Of a DNA stretch of 57,724 bases, positions 35,229 to 44,244 are shown in pieces (positions within the stretch are counted from its first letter, which is position 1; each line of letters begins with the position of its first letter). A program made the translations under genes and the position numbers. Below the pieces are notes generated by a model. That model ran no database searches, was not told where the DNA came from, and worked only from the letters and a program-made list of their open reading frames with translations. This stretch comes from Cytophagales bacterium (GTDB lineage Bacteria; Bacteroidota; Bacteroidia; Cytophagales; Spirosomataceae): positions 1 to 57,724 of the forward strand of contig JANSYO010000023.1 in assembly GCA_024742395.1 (NCBI GenBank). The letters run 5' to 3'.

Positions 35229-35714
35229 ATGGCAAAAGCAATTGGAATAAATCACGTGGCATTAATTGTCAATAATCTGGAGGAGACCAGCGAGTTTTAT
35301 GAAAAAGAATTAGGCCTCGAAGTCATACCGGCCTTTCTCTTTGACTACCCTACAGCATTCTTTAAAATTAATGATACGCAGCAGCTTCATTTGACAGAAT
35401 GGGAAGATACTTACTCTTTCAGAGGGCATGTGTGTATGCAGGTAGACGATATCAGTACCATATTCTGGAGAATGAAAGAATTGGGTGTGATTGACACCTC
35501 ACCCTGGGGAAAAGTGCGTCAACTGCCGGACGGACCTATACAAATGTTCGTAAGAGACCCTTCCGGAAATCTGGTAGAGCTTTCTTCTGCCCCTGGTTCG
35601 GCCATTGATCCCAAGATTTTTGAAGATGAACTATTTCAGGAGGGTATCTATGTTTCAGGTAGAAATGATTTTAGAGGGTATAAATCAAAAGACGCCACGT
35701 TATATCATAATTAA
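35229..35714 (+). CDS. VOC-family (glyoxalase-like) protein
   Basis: This 161-residue protein has the vicinal-oxygen-chelate fold. The first half begins INHVALIVNNLEETSEFYEK with metal ligand H10 and ends in LHLTEWED. The second half has HVCMQVDDI and QMFVRDPSGNLVELS, supplying further His/Glu ligands. VOC proteins include isomerases, dioxygenases and lyases, and the exact reaction is not visible. Its place in the operon suggests it works on a product of the enolase-superfamily enzyme. Confidence 0.85.
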   Translation: MAKAIGINHVALIVNNLEETSEFYEKELGLEVIPAFLFDYPTAFFKINDTQQLHLTEWEDTYSFRGHVCMQVDDISTIFWRMKELGVIDTSPWGKVRQLPDGPIQMFVRDPSGNLVELSSAPGSAIDPKIFEDELFQEGIYVSGRNDFRGYKSKDATLYHN

Positions 35715-35717
35715 AGA

Positions 35718-36677
35718 ATGAAAAAAACGGTTCTACTGCTCGAAACCATTGATGAAAAAGCTCTGGATATTCTCAAAGCAGATACAGAAACGAACATCAT
35801 TGAAGCCTATTCAGAGGATTTTGACGAGAGCCAATTAGATAAGCATCCGGTGCATGGCATTTTAACCCGAGGTAAAGGTCAGGTGAATGAGGCTTTGATT
35901 AGTCGGTTGCCTCAACTGGAAGTGGTAGGCAGATGTGGAGTAGGTTTAGATAATGTGAATGTGCCTTTTGCTACCAGCAAAAAGATCAAAGTGGTGAATG
36001 CCCCGGGTGTCAATTCTCAAACCATTGCAGAGCACACTCTTTCTTTAATGCTCATTTTACAGAGAAATCTGTACCAATCCATAGCTCAGGTAAAAGCCGG
36101 AGATTGGGAAAAAAGAGCAAATTTTAAGGGGGATGAAATCTTTGGTAAAACGCTGGGTATTCTGGGCTTAGGGAATATTGGCCAAAAAGTGGCTAAGTTG
36201 GCCGAGGCTTTCGGCATGGAAGTCATTTATTGGAACGACAAAAAAATGGAGGTGCCATACCCTTTCAAGAGTCTTGAGGAAGTATTGACAGAAGCAGACA
36301 TAGTAAGTATGCATTTGCCATTGGTAGAAAGTACAAAAAATCTGATCAATGAGAAGTCACTTGCTTTGATGAAAAAGAGCAGTTTGCTCATCAATACTGC
36401 TCGTGGTGGCATTATTGATCAGGAGGCTTTGGCCTCTGCTTTAAAAAATGGAGTAATTGCAGGCTATGCAGCTGATGTATTGGCCGTAGAGCCACCAGAA
36501 AAAACAGAACCTCTGCTCGGTTTAGAAAATGCATTAATTACGGCTCATGTAGGAAGCCTCACAGACCGTACTTACACCAAAATGTGCGTAGACGTGGTCA
36601 ACAACGTATTGGCCATTTTAAATAAGGAGTCACCTGATGAAAACAGTATCTTTAACAGAAACGAACTTAACCCATGA
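35718..36677 (+). CDS. D-isomer-specific 2-hydroxyacid dehydrogenase
   Basis: This is an NAD(P)-dependent reductase of 319 residues, related to phosphoglycerate dehydrogenase. The Rossmann motif GLGNIGQKVAKLAEAFGM lies near residues 152-170. The catalytic Arg is in NTARGGIIDQEAL (near 231-241), and His in ITAHVGSLT (near 275-280) completes the triad. It probably interconverts a 2-keto acid and 2-hydroxy acid in this operon, rather than making serine, since no serine genes are adjacent. Confidence 0.9.
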   Translation: MKKTVLLLETIDEKALDILKADTETNIIEAYSEDFDESQLDKHPVHGILTRGKGQVNEALISRLPQLEVVGRCGVGLDNVNVPFATSKKIKVVNAPGVNSQTIAEHTLSLMLILQRNLYQSIAQVKAGDWEKRANFKGDEIFGKTLGILGLGNIGQKVAKLAEAFGMEVIYWNDKKMEVPYPFKSLEEVLTEADIVSMHLPLVESTKNLINEKSLALMKKSSLLINTARGGIIDQEALASALKNGVIAGYAADVLAVEPPEKTEPLLGLENALITAHVGSLTDRTYTKMCVDVVNNVLAILNKESPDENSIFNRNELNP

Positions 36678-39301
36678 AATTGAAAAGAAGACAGGTAAGT
36701 TTATTTGCCTTGGCGTGTTTAGCTGGGCTCACATTTTATGCCTTTAAAATAAAAAATGCTGAAAACCCTAAAACAGATAAACTGAAACTACAGCCTGGCT
36801 TTAAGGCGGAGCATATCTATTCGCCTTCAGAGCATGATTTAGGTTCATGGGTTTCTATGTGTTTTGATGATAAAGGCAGAATGATAGCCTCAGACCAGTA
36901 CGGTGGCCTTTACAGGCTTACCATTCCGGCCATTGGTTCCTCTGATCTTACACCAGAAATTGAGAAAATTGAATTGCCTGGCACTCAAGGTACCATAGGT
37001 ACCGCACACGGGCTTTTGTATGCATTCAATAGTCTGTTTGTGATGGTTAATAACCGATCAACAGAAAGTTTACCCCAGCATAGTGGCTTTTACCAATTAA
37101 AAGATACGGATGGCGATGATAAATATGATCAGTTAAAATTGCTGAAACAATTGAAGGGAAACGGTGAACATGGCCCGCACAGTATTAAACTATCGCCTGA
37201 TGGAAAGTCTCTCTATGTAATTGCCGGCAACTACACAGATTTGCCTGAGCAAAACGCTTACCGTCTGCCACCTACCTGGGCTTATGATAATCTTTTCCCT
37301 GAAATAAAGGATCCGAGAGGCCATGCCAATGACCGCATGCAGCCGGGTGGCTGGGTAGCCAAAGTAGACCCGGCAACAAATGAATGGGAACTCATAAGTG
37401 CAGGATACAGAAATCCTTTTGATCTGGCTTTTAATGACATAGGAGACCTTTTTGTTTATGATGCTGACATGGAATGGGATTTTGGTTTGCCTTGGTACAG
37501 GCCAACACGAATTTGCCATGCCACCAGCGGAAGTGAATTTGGCTGGCGTACGGGCGATGGTAAATGGTCACCTGATTTTACAGATAATCTTCCGGCGGTA
37601 ATAAATATTGGTCAAGGTTCGCCCACCAATTTACTTTACCTTAAAGAGGCTAAATTTCCGGCTAAATACAAACAATCGCTTTTGGCTTTCGACTGGTCAT
37701 TTGGCATTATGCATGCTATACACCTGTTTCCTGAGGGTAGTAGTTACTCGGCTAAAAGAGAGGAGTTTCTATCGGGTGTACCGCTTCCACTTACAGATGG
37801 AGCCATTGGTCCAGACGGGGCCTTGTACTTCCTGACAGGTGGCAGAAGGCTGTCTTCAGACCTGTACAGAGTGTATTATGAAGGGCCTGGTGTTTCAGAG
37901 GTAGAAACCACAGTACTTACAGCCGACAACAAACTCAGAAGAGAAATAGAAGGCTATCATATGCCAAAAGAAGGGGCTGTTGAGGCAGTTTGGTCTTACC
38001 TGAATTATCAGGACAAACATGTGCGTTACGCTTCAAGGATTGCCTTAGAGCATCAGCCTTTACAAATGTGGAAAGCAAAAGCCTTAAGTGAAAAAAATCC
38101 AGTAATGAAGACTCAGGCCTTACTGGGATTAATAAGGTCAACTAAGGATAATACAACTCTTCATTCGGCTCTTGCAGCCTTAAATATGGTTCAAACGGAA
38201 GGCCTGGGTGATCAGTTTGTATTAGATTATTTAAGAACGTATGAAGTTCTTTTCAGCAGGATTTCTGGTCTTACGGAGGAAGAAAAGAAAACATTGACTA
38301 AAAAGCTAAGCCCGATGTTCCCTGCTGGAAAAGACCTTCTGGATAAGGAGTTGGTAAAGCTGTTGGTTTTTCTTGATGACCCTACTGTAGTGGCCAAGAC
38401 CATTAAGCTCATAGAAAGTAGCCATAAGGATGTTCAGGCCGGAGGTCAAACGGCCACTTCATCGGCAGATCTGATATTGAGAAATCCGCAGTACGGACTT
38501 GACATAGCAAAAATGTTAGAGAAAGTACCTCCGGTAAATGCTACCTATTATGCGGTTGCTTTAAGTGAGGCAAAAGCTGGCTGGACACCCGCTCTGCGAG
38601 ACAAATACTTTAAATGGTACAAAAAGGCTTTTGAGTATCGTGGTGGAAACAGTTACGTTGGTTTTATTGATAAAGCCAGAAAAATGGCTTTGGAGAATGT
38701 ACCTGAAAATAAAAGAGAACATTACGATCAGGTATCCGGAGGCGATATGTTAACAGACTCAGGTAATGATCTGAAAATGGATGAATATCCTGAAGGGCCC
38801 GGTAGAAACTGGCAACTGGATGAGGCAAGCAAAGCTTTGGAAGCCCCATTGGTCAACAGAGACTTTTATAAGGGCAAAAACATGTTTGTAGCCACTACCT
38901 GTAACAGATGCCATAGCATGAATGGACAAGGAGGAAACGTGGGACCTGATTTAACCAGAATAGGTACGAGATTTAGCAAAACGGACATATTGGAGGCCAT
39001 TCTGGAACCCAGTAATACGGTTTCAGATCAGTATGCTGCTACTGAATTTCAATTGAAATCTGGGGAGTCTATTATTGCGAAAATTATCAGTGAGAAAGAG
39101 GACAGTTATGTTGTATCTCAAAACCCATATGCACCAGATTACCTGATGGAAATCAAGAAGAATACAGTAGTTTCTAAAAAGTATTCAGATGTTTCGGTCA
39201 TGCTGCCGGGTTTAGTTAATTCTCTCAACGAAGAAGAGCTGAAAGATCTACTAGCCTATTTGATAGCAGGTGGAGATGAGAACAACAAAATGTTTAAGTA
39301 G
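36674..39301 (+). CDS. Planctomycetes-type heme-binding propeller protein (TIGR02603-like C-terminus)
   Basis: This is an exported or membrane-anchored 875-residue protein. An N-terminal hydrophobic segment (9-25) is followed by a beta-propeller (about 30-400, with CFDDKGRMIASDQYGG, HGPHSIKLSPDGKSLYVIAG and DGAIGPDGALYFLTGGRR). A helical region follows, then a c-type cytochrome with CNRCH near 742 and the conserved GNVGPDLTRIGTR and ILEPSNTVSDQY of the Pirellula/Verrucomicrobium heme domain. It overlaps the dehydrogenase by 4 bp and is the last gene of the operon, which opens with another heme/propeller protein. Confidence 0.88.
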   Translation: MKLKRRQVSLFALACLAGLTFYAFKIKNAENPKTDKLKLQPGFKAEHIYSPSEHDLGSWVSMCFDDKGRMIASDQYGGLYRLTIPAIGSSDLTPEIEKIELPGTQGTIGTAHGLLYAFNSLFVMVNNRSTESLPQHSGFYQLKDTDGDDKYDQLKLLKQLKGNGEHGPHSIKLSPDGKSLYVIAGNYTDLPEQNAYRLPPTWAYDNLFPEIKDPRGHANDRMQPGGWVAKVDPATNEWELISAGYRNPFDLAFNDIGDLFVYDADMEWDFGLPWYRPTRICHATSGSEFGWRTGDGKWSPDFTDNLPAVINIGQGSPTNLLYLKEAKFPAKYKQSLLAFDWSFGIMHAIHLFPEGSSYSAKREEFLSGVPLPLTDGAIGPDGALYFLTGGRRLSSDLYRVYYEGPGVSEVETTVLTADNKLRREIEGYHMPKEGAVEAVWSYLNYQDKHVRYASRIALEHQPLQMWKAKALSEKNPVMKTQALLGLIRSTKDNTTLHSALAALNMVQTEGLGDQFVLDYLRTYEVLFSRISGLTEEEKKTLTKKLSPMFPAGKDLLDKELVKLLVFLDDPTVVAKTIKLIESSHKDVQAGGQTATSSADLILRNPQYGLDIAKMLEKVPPVNATYYAVALSEAKAGWTPALRDKYFKWYKKAFEYRGGNSYVGFIDKARKMALENVPENKREHYDQVSGGDMLTDSGNDLKMDEYPEGPGRNWQLDEASKALEAPLVNRDFYKGKNMFVATTCNRCHSMNGQGGNVGPDLTRIGTRFSKTDILEAILEPSNTVSDQYAATEFQLKSGESIIAKIISEKEDSYVVSQNPYAPDYLMEIKKNTVVSKKYSDVSVMLPGLVNSLNEEELKDLLAYLIAGGDENNKMFK

Positions 39302-39372
39302 TTTAATTCTTTTTCATAATAGATTCTGCCAAAGACGGACTCAATCTGTTTAGCACTTTTAAAAGCTTGACT

Positions 39373-40032
39373 TTACCGATATCGATATGATATCGGTTTT
39401 TTTTTGTACTTATTCCAGAATTCGTCAACCAACTTATCTGGTGTTATTTTACCTTTTCCTCTGCCGGCAGTCATACCGGTGTCCACCAAAGAAGGGCTGA
39501 GGTCAAACACCCGGATATTGGAGTCTGTTAATTGCCATTTAAGAGCTTTTGAAAATTGCTTTAAACCTGCTTTTGATCCACAGTAAACCGGGGCGGAGGA
39601 TTTGGGCACATCGGCGAGCCCTGAGGTGACATTGATGATGGCCTTCTCACTTTCACTTTGTAAAAACAAAGGAACAATGGCTTCACATAAATGCAGGGGT
39701 GCAGTCAAATTTAATTCAAGTTCATAATTTATTTTGTCAATTTTTGAGCCTTCTTCTAGGAAACTATAATTGTATTGTATTCCGGCATTGTTAATAAGAA
39801 CAGAGAGGTCTGCATGCTCGTTGTTGAGATAATCAAGTAAGCGAAAGCGATCAGAGATTTTGGATAAATCAGCTTGGAATGGGAGAATTGATCCTTTCAG
39901 TTCCTTTAGTATTTCAGGGTTTCTGCCTATGCCAATGACTGTATTGCCTTCAGATAAAAAACGTTTTGTCAGAGCAAGGCCAATTCCGGCTGTAGCACCG
40001 GTGATAAGGACTTTTTGATTAGTAGTCTGCAT
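39373..40032 (-). CDS. SDR-family oxidoreductase
   Basis: This is a short-chain dehydrogenase of 219 residues. The cofactor motif TGATAGIGLAL lies near 12-22, then NNAG (about 80), catalytic Ser in VTSGLADVP, and YxxxK as YCGSK near 150. The start at 40032 (MQTTNQKVLITG) fits the family better than the upstream ATG, which would add an unrelated extension. Its first codons overlap the darcynin gene by 14 bp. Its last residues (PISYRYR) are encoded within a terminator palindrome. Confidence 0.87.
   Translation of the reverse strand: MQTTNQKVLITGATAGIGLALTKRFLSEGNTVIGIGRNPEILKELKGSILPFQADLSKISDRFRLLDYLNNEHADLSVLINNAGIQYNYSFLEEGSKIDKINYELELNLTAPLHLCEAIVPLFLQSESEKAIINVTSGLADVPKSSAPVYCGSKAGLKQFSKALKWQLTDSNIRVFDLSPSLVDTGMTAGRGKGKITPDKLVDEFWNKYKKKPISYRYR
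39375..39405 (+). terminator. Intrinsic terminator of the catabolic operon, inside the SDR 3' end
   Basis: ACCGATATC (39375-39383), loop GATAT, GATATCGGT (39389-39397), then a run of about nine T. It ends the plus-strand operon and lies within the last codons of the convergent SDR gene. Confidence 0.9.
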
Positions 40033-40348
40033 GGTTTTCGTATTTTTTATATCCCTCAGGTATTCCAATAACTACTTCTTTTAATTCAAAATAAGATTCT
40101 GATAGCAAGGCGGAATCCCGCAAAGCCTCTATGAAGAAATAATACTTCTTTAAGTCCGCAGCTTTTATCAGAAGAAAATCAGAAAAGGTGGCATGAAAAG
40201 CTTCTGAATCATGATATTCAAAACTCATGTGCTCCTTATATTTTTCTAAAAGGCTTAGAAAGCTTTCCTCACTAATAGTATTTCTTTCAGTCCTGGAGAG
40301 CTTTAGCCAGTTAGGTTGGGCCTGAAGTAGTAGTATGATTGTGTACAT
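40019..40348 (-). CDS. Darcynin-family protein
   Basis: This small protein (109 residues from the ATG at 40348) starts MYTIILLLQAQPNWLKLSR and continues with SFEYHDSEAFHATFSDFLLIKAADL, as in the darcynin family. Those are uncharacterised ferredoxin-like alpha/beta proteins. The longer frame from 40384 adds an unrelated N-terminus. It overlaps the SDR gene, so the two are co-translated, and the pair may act on the same substrate. Function is unknown. Confidence 0.75.
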   Translation of the reverse strand: MYTIILLLQAQPNWLKLSRTERNTISEESFLSLLEKYKEHMSFEYHDSEAFHATFSDFLLIKAADLKKYYFFIEALRDSALLSESYFELKEVVIGIPEGYKKYENHADY

Positions 40349-40504
40349 GTTTTTTCTGAAATTTTGGCAAAGCAGGTTAGACATGCATTTACATAGGTAA
40401 AGAAATCATTTATGAGCTTCATTTCGGCGATTTGAAAGAATTCTTCATAATCAGTCAGCACTTGAAATAGTTTTGGATGCCTACGTTTCTTTATTGAATT
40501 AGGT

Positions 40505-41644
40505 TTATCCCTGTTTATGACCCGGGTTCGCCTTAAAAATGATAGCCAGCATTAAGATAAACAAAATGAGACTGAATGACAGACCTACTTTAAGGTTAAA
40601 GCTGTCTGAAAGAAACCCTATGACCGGAGGACCCACAAAAAAACCGGCATAACCTACCGTGGTGGCCATTGCTATGCCCACACTAGGTTTTACTCCAGGT
40701 GCATTGCCTGCCATGCCATAAATGATGGGTACCACAGTAGAAAGTCCTAATCCTACTATACCCAGACCAATGAGCGTTAAGATGATTTGGCCGGAGAATA
40801 GTACAAGAAGTAATCCCAAAATGGCCAAAAGACTGTCTGCTATTAAAAGAGTTTGCTTGCCTATTTTGGCGGTAATGTAGTCTCCGAATATTCTTCCAAT
40901 GGTCATGGTGCTACTAAAAATGCCAATGGCTAAAGCACCAAAAAACTCAGATTCTTTTAGCTCTTTTGTGATGTAAATGGCGGACCAGTCAGCCATGGAG
41001 CCTTCGCCCGTCATACCACAAAAAGCAATTAATCCTAACGGTAAAATGGCTCTGGTCGGCCATTTAAAATGTGTCTCGTCAGGGCTGCCTGCCTCTATCT
41101 CTTCTTTCACTAAATATCTGGAAGCAAGGAGTAACAACAGAAAGGAGAATAAGGCTAAAAAAGTGAAATGAGCATTGAGCGATAAGCCTGTTTTGGTTAA
41201 GACAGCACTGACACCGGCTCCGGCTGCCATACCTACACTAAACAAAGCATGGAAAGATGACATGATTGGTTTATTATAAGCTCTTTCTACATACACGGCC
41301 TGTCCATTCATGGCCACATCCATGGCTCCGTTTACCACTCCGAATAGAAGGAAAACCAACATGACAACTATGGTGTTATTGCTTAACACCAGAAATGGTA
41401 TAAGTAAGCAAAAAACATAACCGGTAACCTTTGTTATTTTATCGCCGGGTACCCTGTGATTTAACCAGCCTGTAAATGGCATAGAGATAATGGCTCCCAC
41501 TGCAATAAAGAGGAGAATGGTACCTAAAATTTTGTTGCTGACACCAAAAAATGCTTGTATTTCAGGCAATCGGGAGGTCCAGTTTCCATAAACAAGGCCA
41601 TTGATAAAAAAATAAGAGGAAACAGCCCACTTGCTTTTTGACAT
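40505..41644 (-). CDS. MFS transporter (YbjJ-like)
   Basis: This is a 12-helix transporter of 379 residues. The opening YFFINGLVYGNWTSRLPEIQ and GAIISMPFTGWLNHRVPGD resemble the YbjJ/fucose-permease-like subgroup. It lies 60 bp downstream of deoC on the same strand and is probably the last gene of the nine-gene sugar operon, supplying uptake or efflux of its substrate. Confidence 0.85.
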   Translation of the reverse strand: MSKSKWAVSSYFFINGLVYGNWTSRLPEIQAFFGVSNKILGTILLFIAVGAIISMPFTGWLNHRVPGDKITKVTGYVFCLLIPFLVLSNNTIVVMLVFLLFGVVNGAMDVAMNGQAVYVERAYNKPIMSSFHALFSVGMAAGAGVSAVLTKTGLSLNAHFTFLALFSFLLLLLASRYLVKEEIEAGSPDETHFKWPTRAILPLGLIAFCGMTGEGSMADWSAIYITKELKESEFFGALAIGIFSSTMTIGRIFGDYITAKIGKQTLLIADSLLAILGLLLVLFSGQIILTLIGLGIVGLGLSTVVPIIYGMAGNAPGVKPSVGIAMATTVGYAGFFVGPPVIGFLSDSFNLKVGLSFSLILFILMLAIIFKANPGHKQG

Positions 41645-41704
41645 CTATTTAATATGCATTACTATCGAGAGTGCAAAGCTAGAATTTTTTAAGGCCTCGA
41701 AGTA

Positions 41705-42457
41705 TTAATATCCATCTGGTTTTGAGGTTACTTTCTCGTGTGACAGCCCTAATCTTTCTCGGGCTTCGGCCATAATGCTTGCTGTGGCAGACGCCCCCAG
41801 TCTGGTACAGCCCAGCTCTTTGACTCTCAAAAGGCCATCAAGGGTTCTGACTCCTCCGGCAGCTTTAATCTGAACCTCGGGAGCAGCGTGTTTTCTCATT
41901 AAAATAAGATCGTGTTCTGTAGCTCCTTTGTAATTATAATCTCCTGAAGGAAGTTTTACATACCCATAACCAGTGGAGGTTTTTATGAAGGCTACTCCTA
42001 CAATACTGCAGATTTTACACAGCTTAATTTTGTGTTTATCCTGAGTAATAAAATCATTTTCAAAAATAACTTTTAAAATAGCTCCATGCTTGAGGCATTC
42101 TTTGTTGATCGCATTAATTTCTTTTTTTACATAACGCCAGTCTTCACCTAATACTTTTCCAGCATTAACCACCATATCAATCTCAGTTGCTCCGTCTTTA
42201 CAGGCCAGTCGGGTTTCGTACACTTTGGCTTGGATGGTTCCATTGCCATGTGGGAAACCAATGACACTACATACCTTTACGTCTGTACCAGCCAGAATTT
42301 CTGCTGTTTCTTTTACAAAATAGGGTTTAACACAAACGGCTGCTACATCATATTTTATGGCGTCTGCACAGCCTTTTCTAAGATCATCATCAGTCATGGT
42401 AGGATGAAGCAAAGAGTGATCTATCATTTTGGAAACGTCTTTCAGAGTAAAGTTCAT
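41705..42457 (-). CDS. deoC: Deoxyribose-phosphate aldolase
   Basis: This is a class I aldolase of 250 residues that splits 2-deoxyribose 5-phosphate, or a related phosphorylated sugar, to acetaldehyde and glyceraldehyde 3-phosphate. The Schiff-base lysine is K159 in AFIKTSTGYG. The acid/base region EIDMVVN (D94) and the phosphate-binding end GVRTLDGLL and RLGASAT are present. In this operon it follows a ROK kinase, SIS protein, oxidoreductases and an isomerase, so the real substrate may be a deoxysugar phosphate made by the pathway. Confidence 0.93.
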   Translation of the reverse strand: MNFTLKDVSKMIDHSLLHPTMTDDDLRKGCADAIKYDVAAVCVKPYFVKETAEILAGTDVKVCSVIGFPHGNGTIQAKVYETRLACKDGATEIDMVVNAGKVLGEDWRYVKKEINAINKECLKHGAILKVIFENDFITQDKHKIKLCKICSIVGVAFIKTSTGYGYVKLPSGDYNYKGATEHDLILMRKHAAPEVQIKAAGGVRTLDGLLRVKELGCTRLGASATASIMAEARERLGLSHEKVTSKPDGY

Positions 42458-42501
42458 AGGAGTATCAGGTTTATTGCCGCAGCAAGGCGGAGTTGAAAAT
42501 C

Positions 42502-43404
42502 TTAGTTATTAAAAATTCGTTTTACTTCTTGATGGTCTTCTTTATGAGCAGAAATCACATCCAGTTTTTGAGGGGTGTCTTTCTCAATGCATTGCTCTAT
42601 CACCAAATGAGGATGAATATTTCTTTTCGCAAGTTCATTCGCTACCCGGGTATAGTCTATGTCTCCGGTGGCACTAAAGGTCTCCTGCCAAACACCCTGT
42701 TTAGATTGTCTCAAGTGTAATTCTACTATTCTGTCGGCATACATTTTTAAAACATCAAAAACAGCTAATTCGGAGTTTTGAGAACCACGATATATCCAGT
42801 GAAGGTCAAAACAAAATGACATGTTTTTTGACTCGGTATTCTGAAGCATATGATGAAATTCTCTGGCTCCTGCCATCATTTCCATATCATGTGTATGGTA
42901 AGCAAGTGTAATACCCATTTCTTTTAATTTTGCACCAAGACGGTTAAGAGCCTCTGCCTGAATACTTAATTGAGCATCAGTCTTGATTTCTTTCCCTCCC
43001 CATTGAATTGGGCTGGGGTTTGTTACCAGAATTTTAGTGCCAAAAGGTTTAATTAGTTTAGCTATATCCAAAATCAAATCAATCGATTTCTCCACTTCTG
43101 CTTTTTCATGGAGCACACTATTGACGTACACCGAAGGCATCTGAATGTTATTGGCTTTCAGAATGGGAATTAAAGCACGACCCATTGCTACACTCTCTAT
43201 ATTTGGCTCAATGGCCGAAATGCCGCATTTTGAAAACTCAATAATGTCTGAAGAAATGTCTTTTCCCCATTCTTTACCTGCTCTTCTGTAAAAGGTTACC
43301 CAATTGTAGGTATTGCATGAAATAGGCAACTCCGATCTCAAGCTTTTGAAAGAACTCAGAGCTGCCAATGCAGGAACGGTGGTTAAAAAATCTCTTCTTT
43401 CCAT
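42502..43404 (-). CDS. Sugar isomerase/epimerase (TIM barrel) with Tat-like signal
   Basis: This is an AP-endonuclease-2-family TIM barrel of 300 residues. The N-terminus MERRDFLTTVPALAALSS resembles a Tat signal (RR-x-F-L), suggesting export. Likely metal-binding segments are LAYHTHDMEM, SFCFDLHWIYRG, RIVELHLRQSK and HLVIEQC. It lies 1 bp before the stop-start junction with the MBL gene. A secreted barrel among cytoplasmic enzymes suggests an early step on the intact substrate. Confidence 0.83.
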   Translation of the reverse strand: MERRDFLTTVPALAALSSFKSLRSELPISCNTYNWVTFYRRAGKEWGKDISSDIIEFSKCGISAIEPNIESVAMGRALIPILKANNIQMPSVYVNSVLHEKAEVEKSIDLILDIAKLIKPFGTKILVTNPSPIQWGGKEIKTDAQLSIQAEALNRLGAKLKEMGITLAYHTHDMEMMAGAREFHHMLQNTESKNMSFCFDLHWIYRGSQNSELAVFDVLKMYADRIVELHLRQSKQGVWQETFSATGDIDYTRVANELAKRNIHPHLVIEQCIEKDTPQKLDVISAHKEDHQEVKRIFNN

Positions 43405-43405
43405 A

Positions 43406-44242
43406 TTATTGATAAAAATAAGCTTCTCCGAGTTTTAAAATTTGATACGGTGTTCTATACATTTCACAAAAATCAACAAAGTTCTCAGGGTCTTCGGTAT
43501 TAAACTCAAATAGGTGATAGTGGTGTGGTATCACACACTTAATGCCTGCTTCTTTGCCAAGTTTAGCGGCTTCTTCGGCAGACAAATTTCCAGCCACTTT
43601 TCGTTCAGGTTTGTTGCCATTTATTGGAAGAAAGGCAATATTAATTTGTTGTTTCGAGAGCCTTTCAGCCAGATCGTGATACCAGAGGGTATCACCACTA
43701 TGGTAAACGGTATATTTACCAAAGCTGACAAGATAGCTCATAAAATGGTGTTCGCCTCTATCGTTTACAGCCAGCTCGTTGTGTGCTGCCGGAAGCCCTG
43801 TAATTCTAAACTTACCCAGTTTCACGGATTCGCCATCAGCTAATCCTATGGGGAATTCCTGGGCACAATCCAGTCTATCCACAACAAACTGAGCGTTTGC
43901 TCTCGGGATAATGAATTTGGCCTGTGGGTTTGCCTCAAAAAGAGCATTGAGTGTCTCTTTGTCGAGGTGATCTGTGTGATTATGGCTGGAGGTAACCACA
44001 TCCACCATGGTTAGTAAGTTTGGGTCAACAACCCTCTCACTCATTCTGACATGAGGTTTTTCTGTAGAAGCGTATTTGATGGTTAATGAATCAGACAAAT
44101 AAGGGTCAAAAAGAAGGCACTCGTTCTGATATTTAATTAGAAAGCCACTTTGGCCCAGCCACCAAACTTTAAAACCGTTGTGGTCAGAGAAATTCTCAAT
44201 ATCTTTTATGAGGTCCTTATCTTTTTGTACTGCCTTTATCAT
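43406..44242 (-). CDS. MBL-fold metallo-hydrolase (UlaG-like)
   Basis: The metallo-beta-lactamase fold (278 residues from the ATG at 44242) shows the metal motif SSHNHTDHLD near residue 90, YHSGDTLWY near 180 and IPHHYHLFEF near 245. The N-terminal WWLGQSGFLIKY is typical of the UlaG/L-ascorbate-6-phosphate lactonase branch. The longer frame from 44272 overlaps the MetE-like gene and is not needed. In the operon it may open a lactone or cleave a phosphoester. Confidence 0.85.
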   Translation of the reverse strand: MIKAVQKDKDLIKDIENFSDHNGFKVWWLGQSGFLIKYQNECLLFDPYLSDSLTIKYASTEKPHVRMSERVVDPNLLTMVDVVTSSHNHTDHLDKETLNALFEANPQAKFIIPRANAQFVVDRLDCAQEFPIGLADGESVKLGKFRITGLPAAHNELAVNDRGEHHFMSYLVSFGKYTVYHSGDTLWYHDLAERLSKQQINIAFLPINGNKPERKVAGNLSAEEAAKLGKEAGIKCVIPHHYHLFEFNTEDPENFVDFCEMYRTPYQILKLGEAYFYQ

Positions 44243-44244
44243 GA

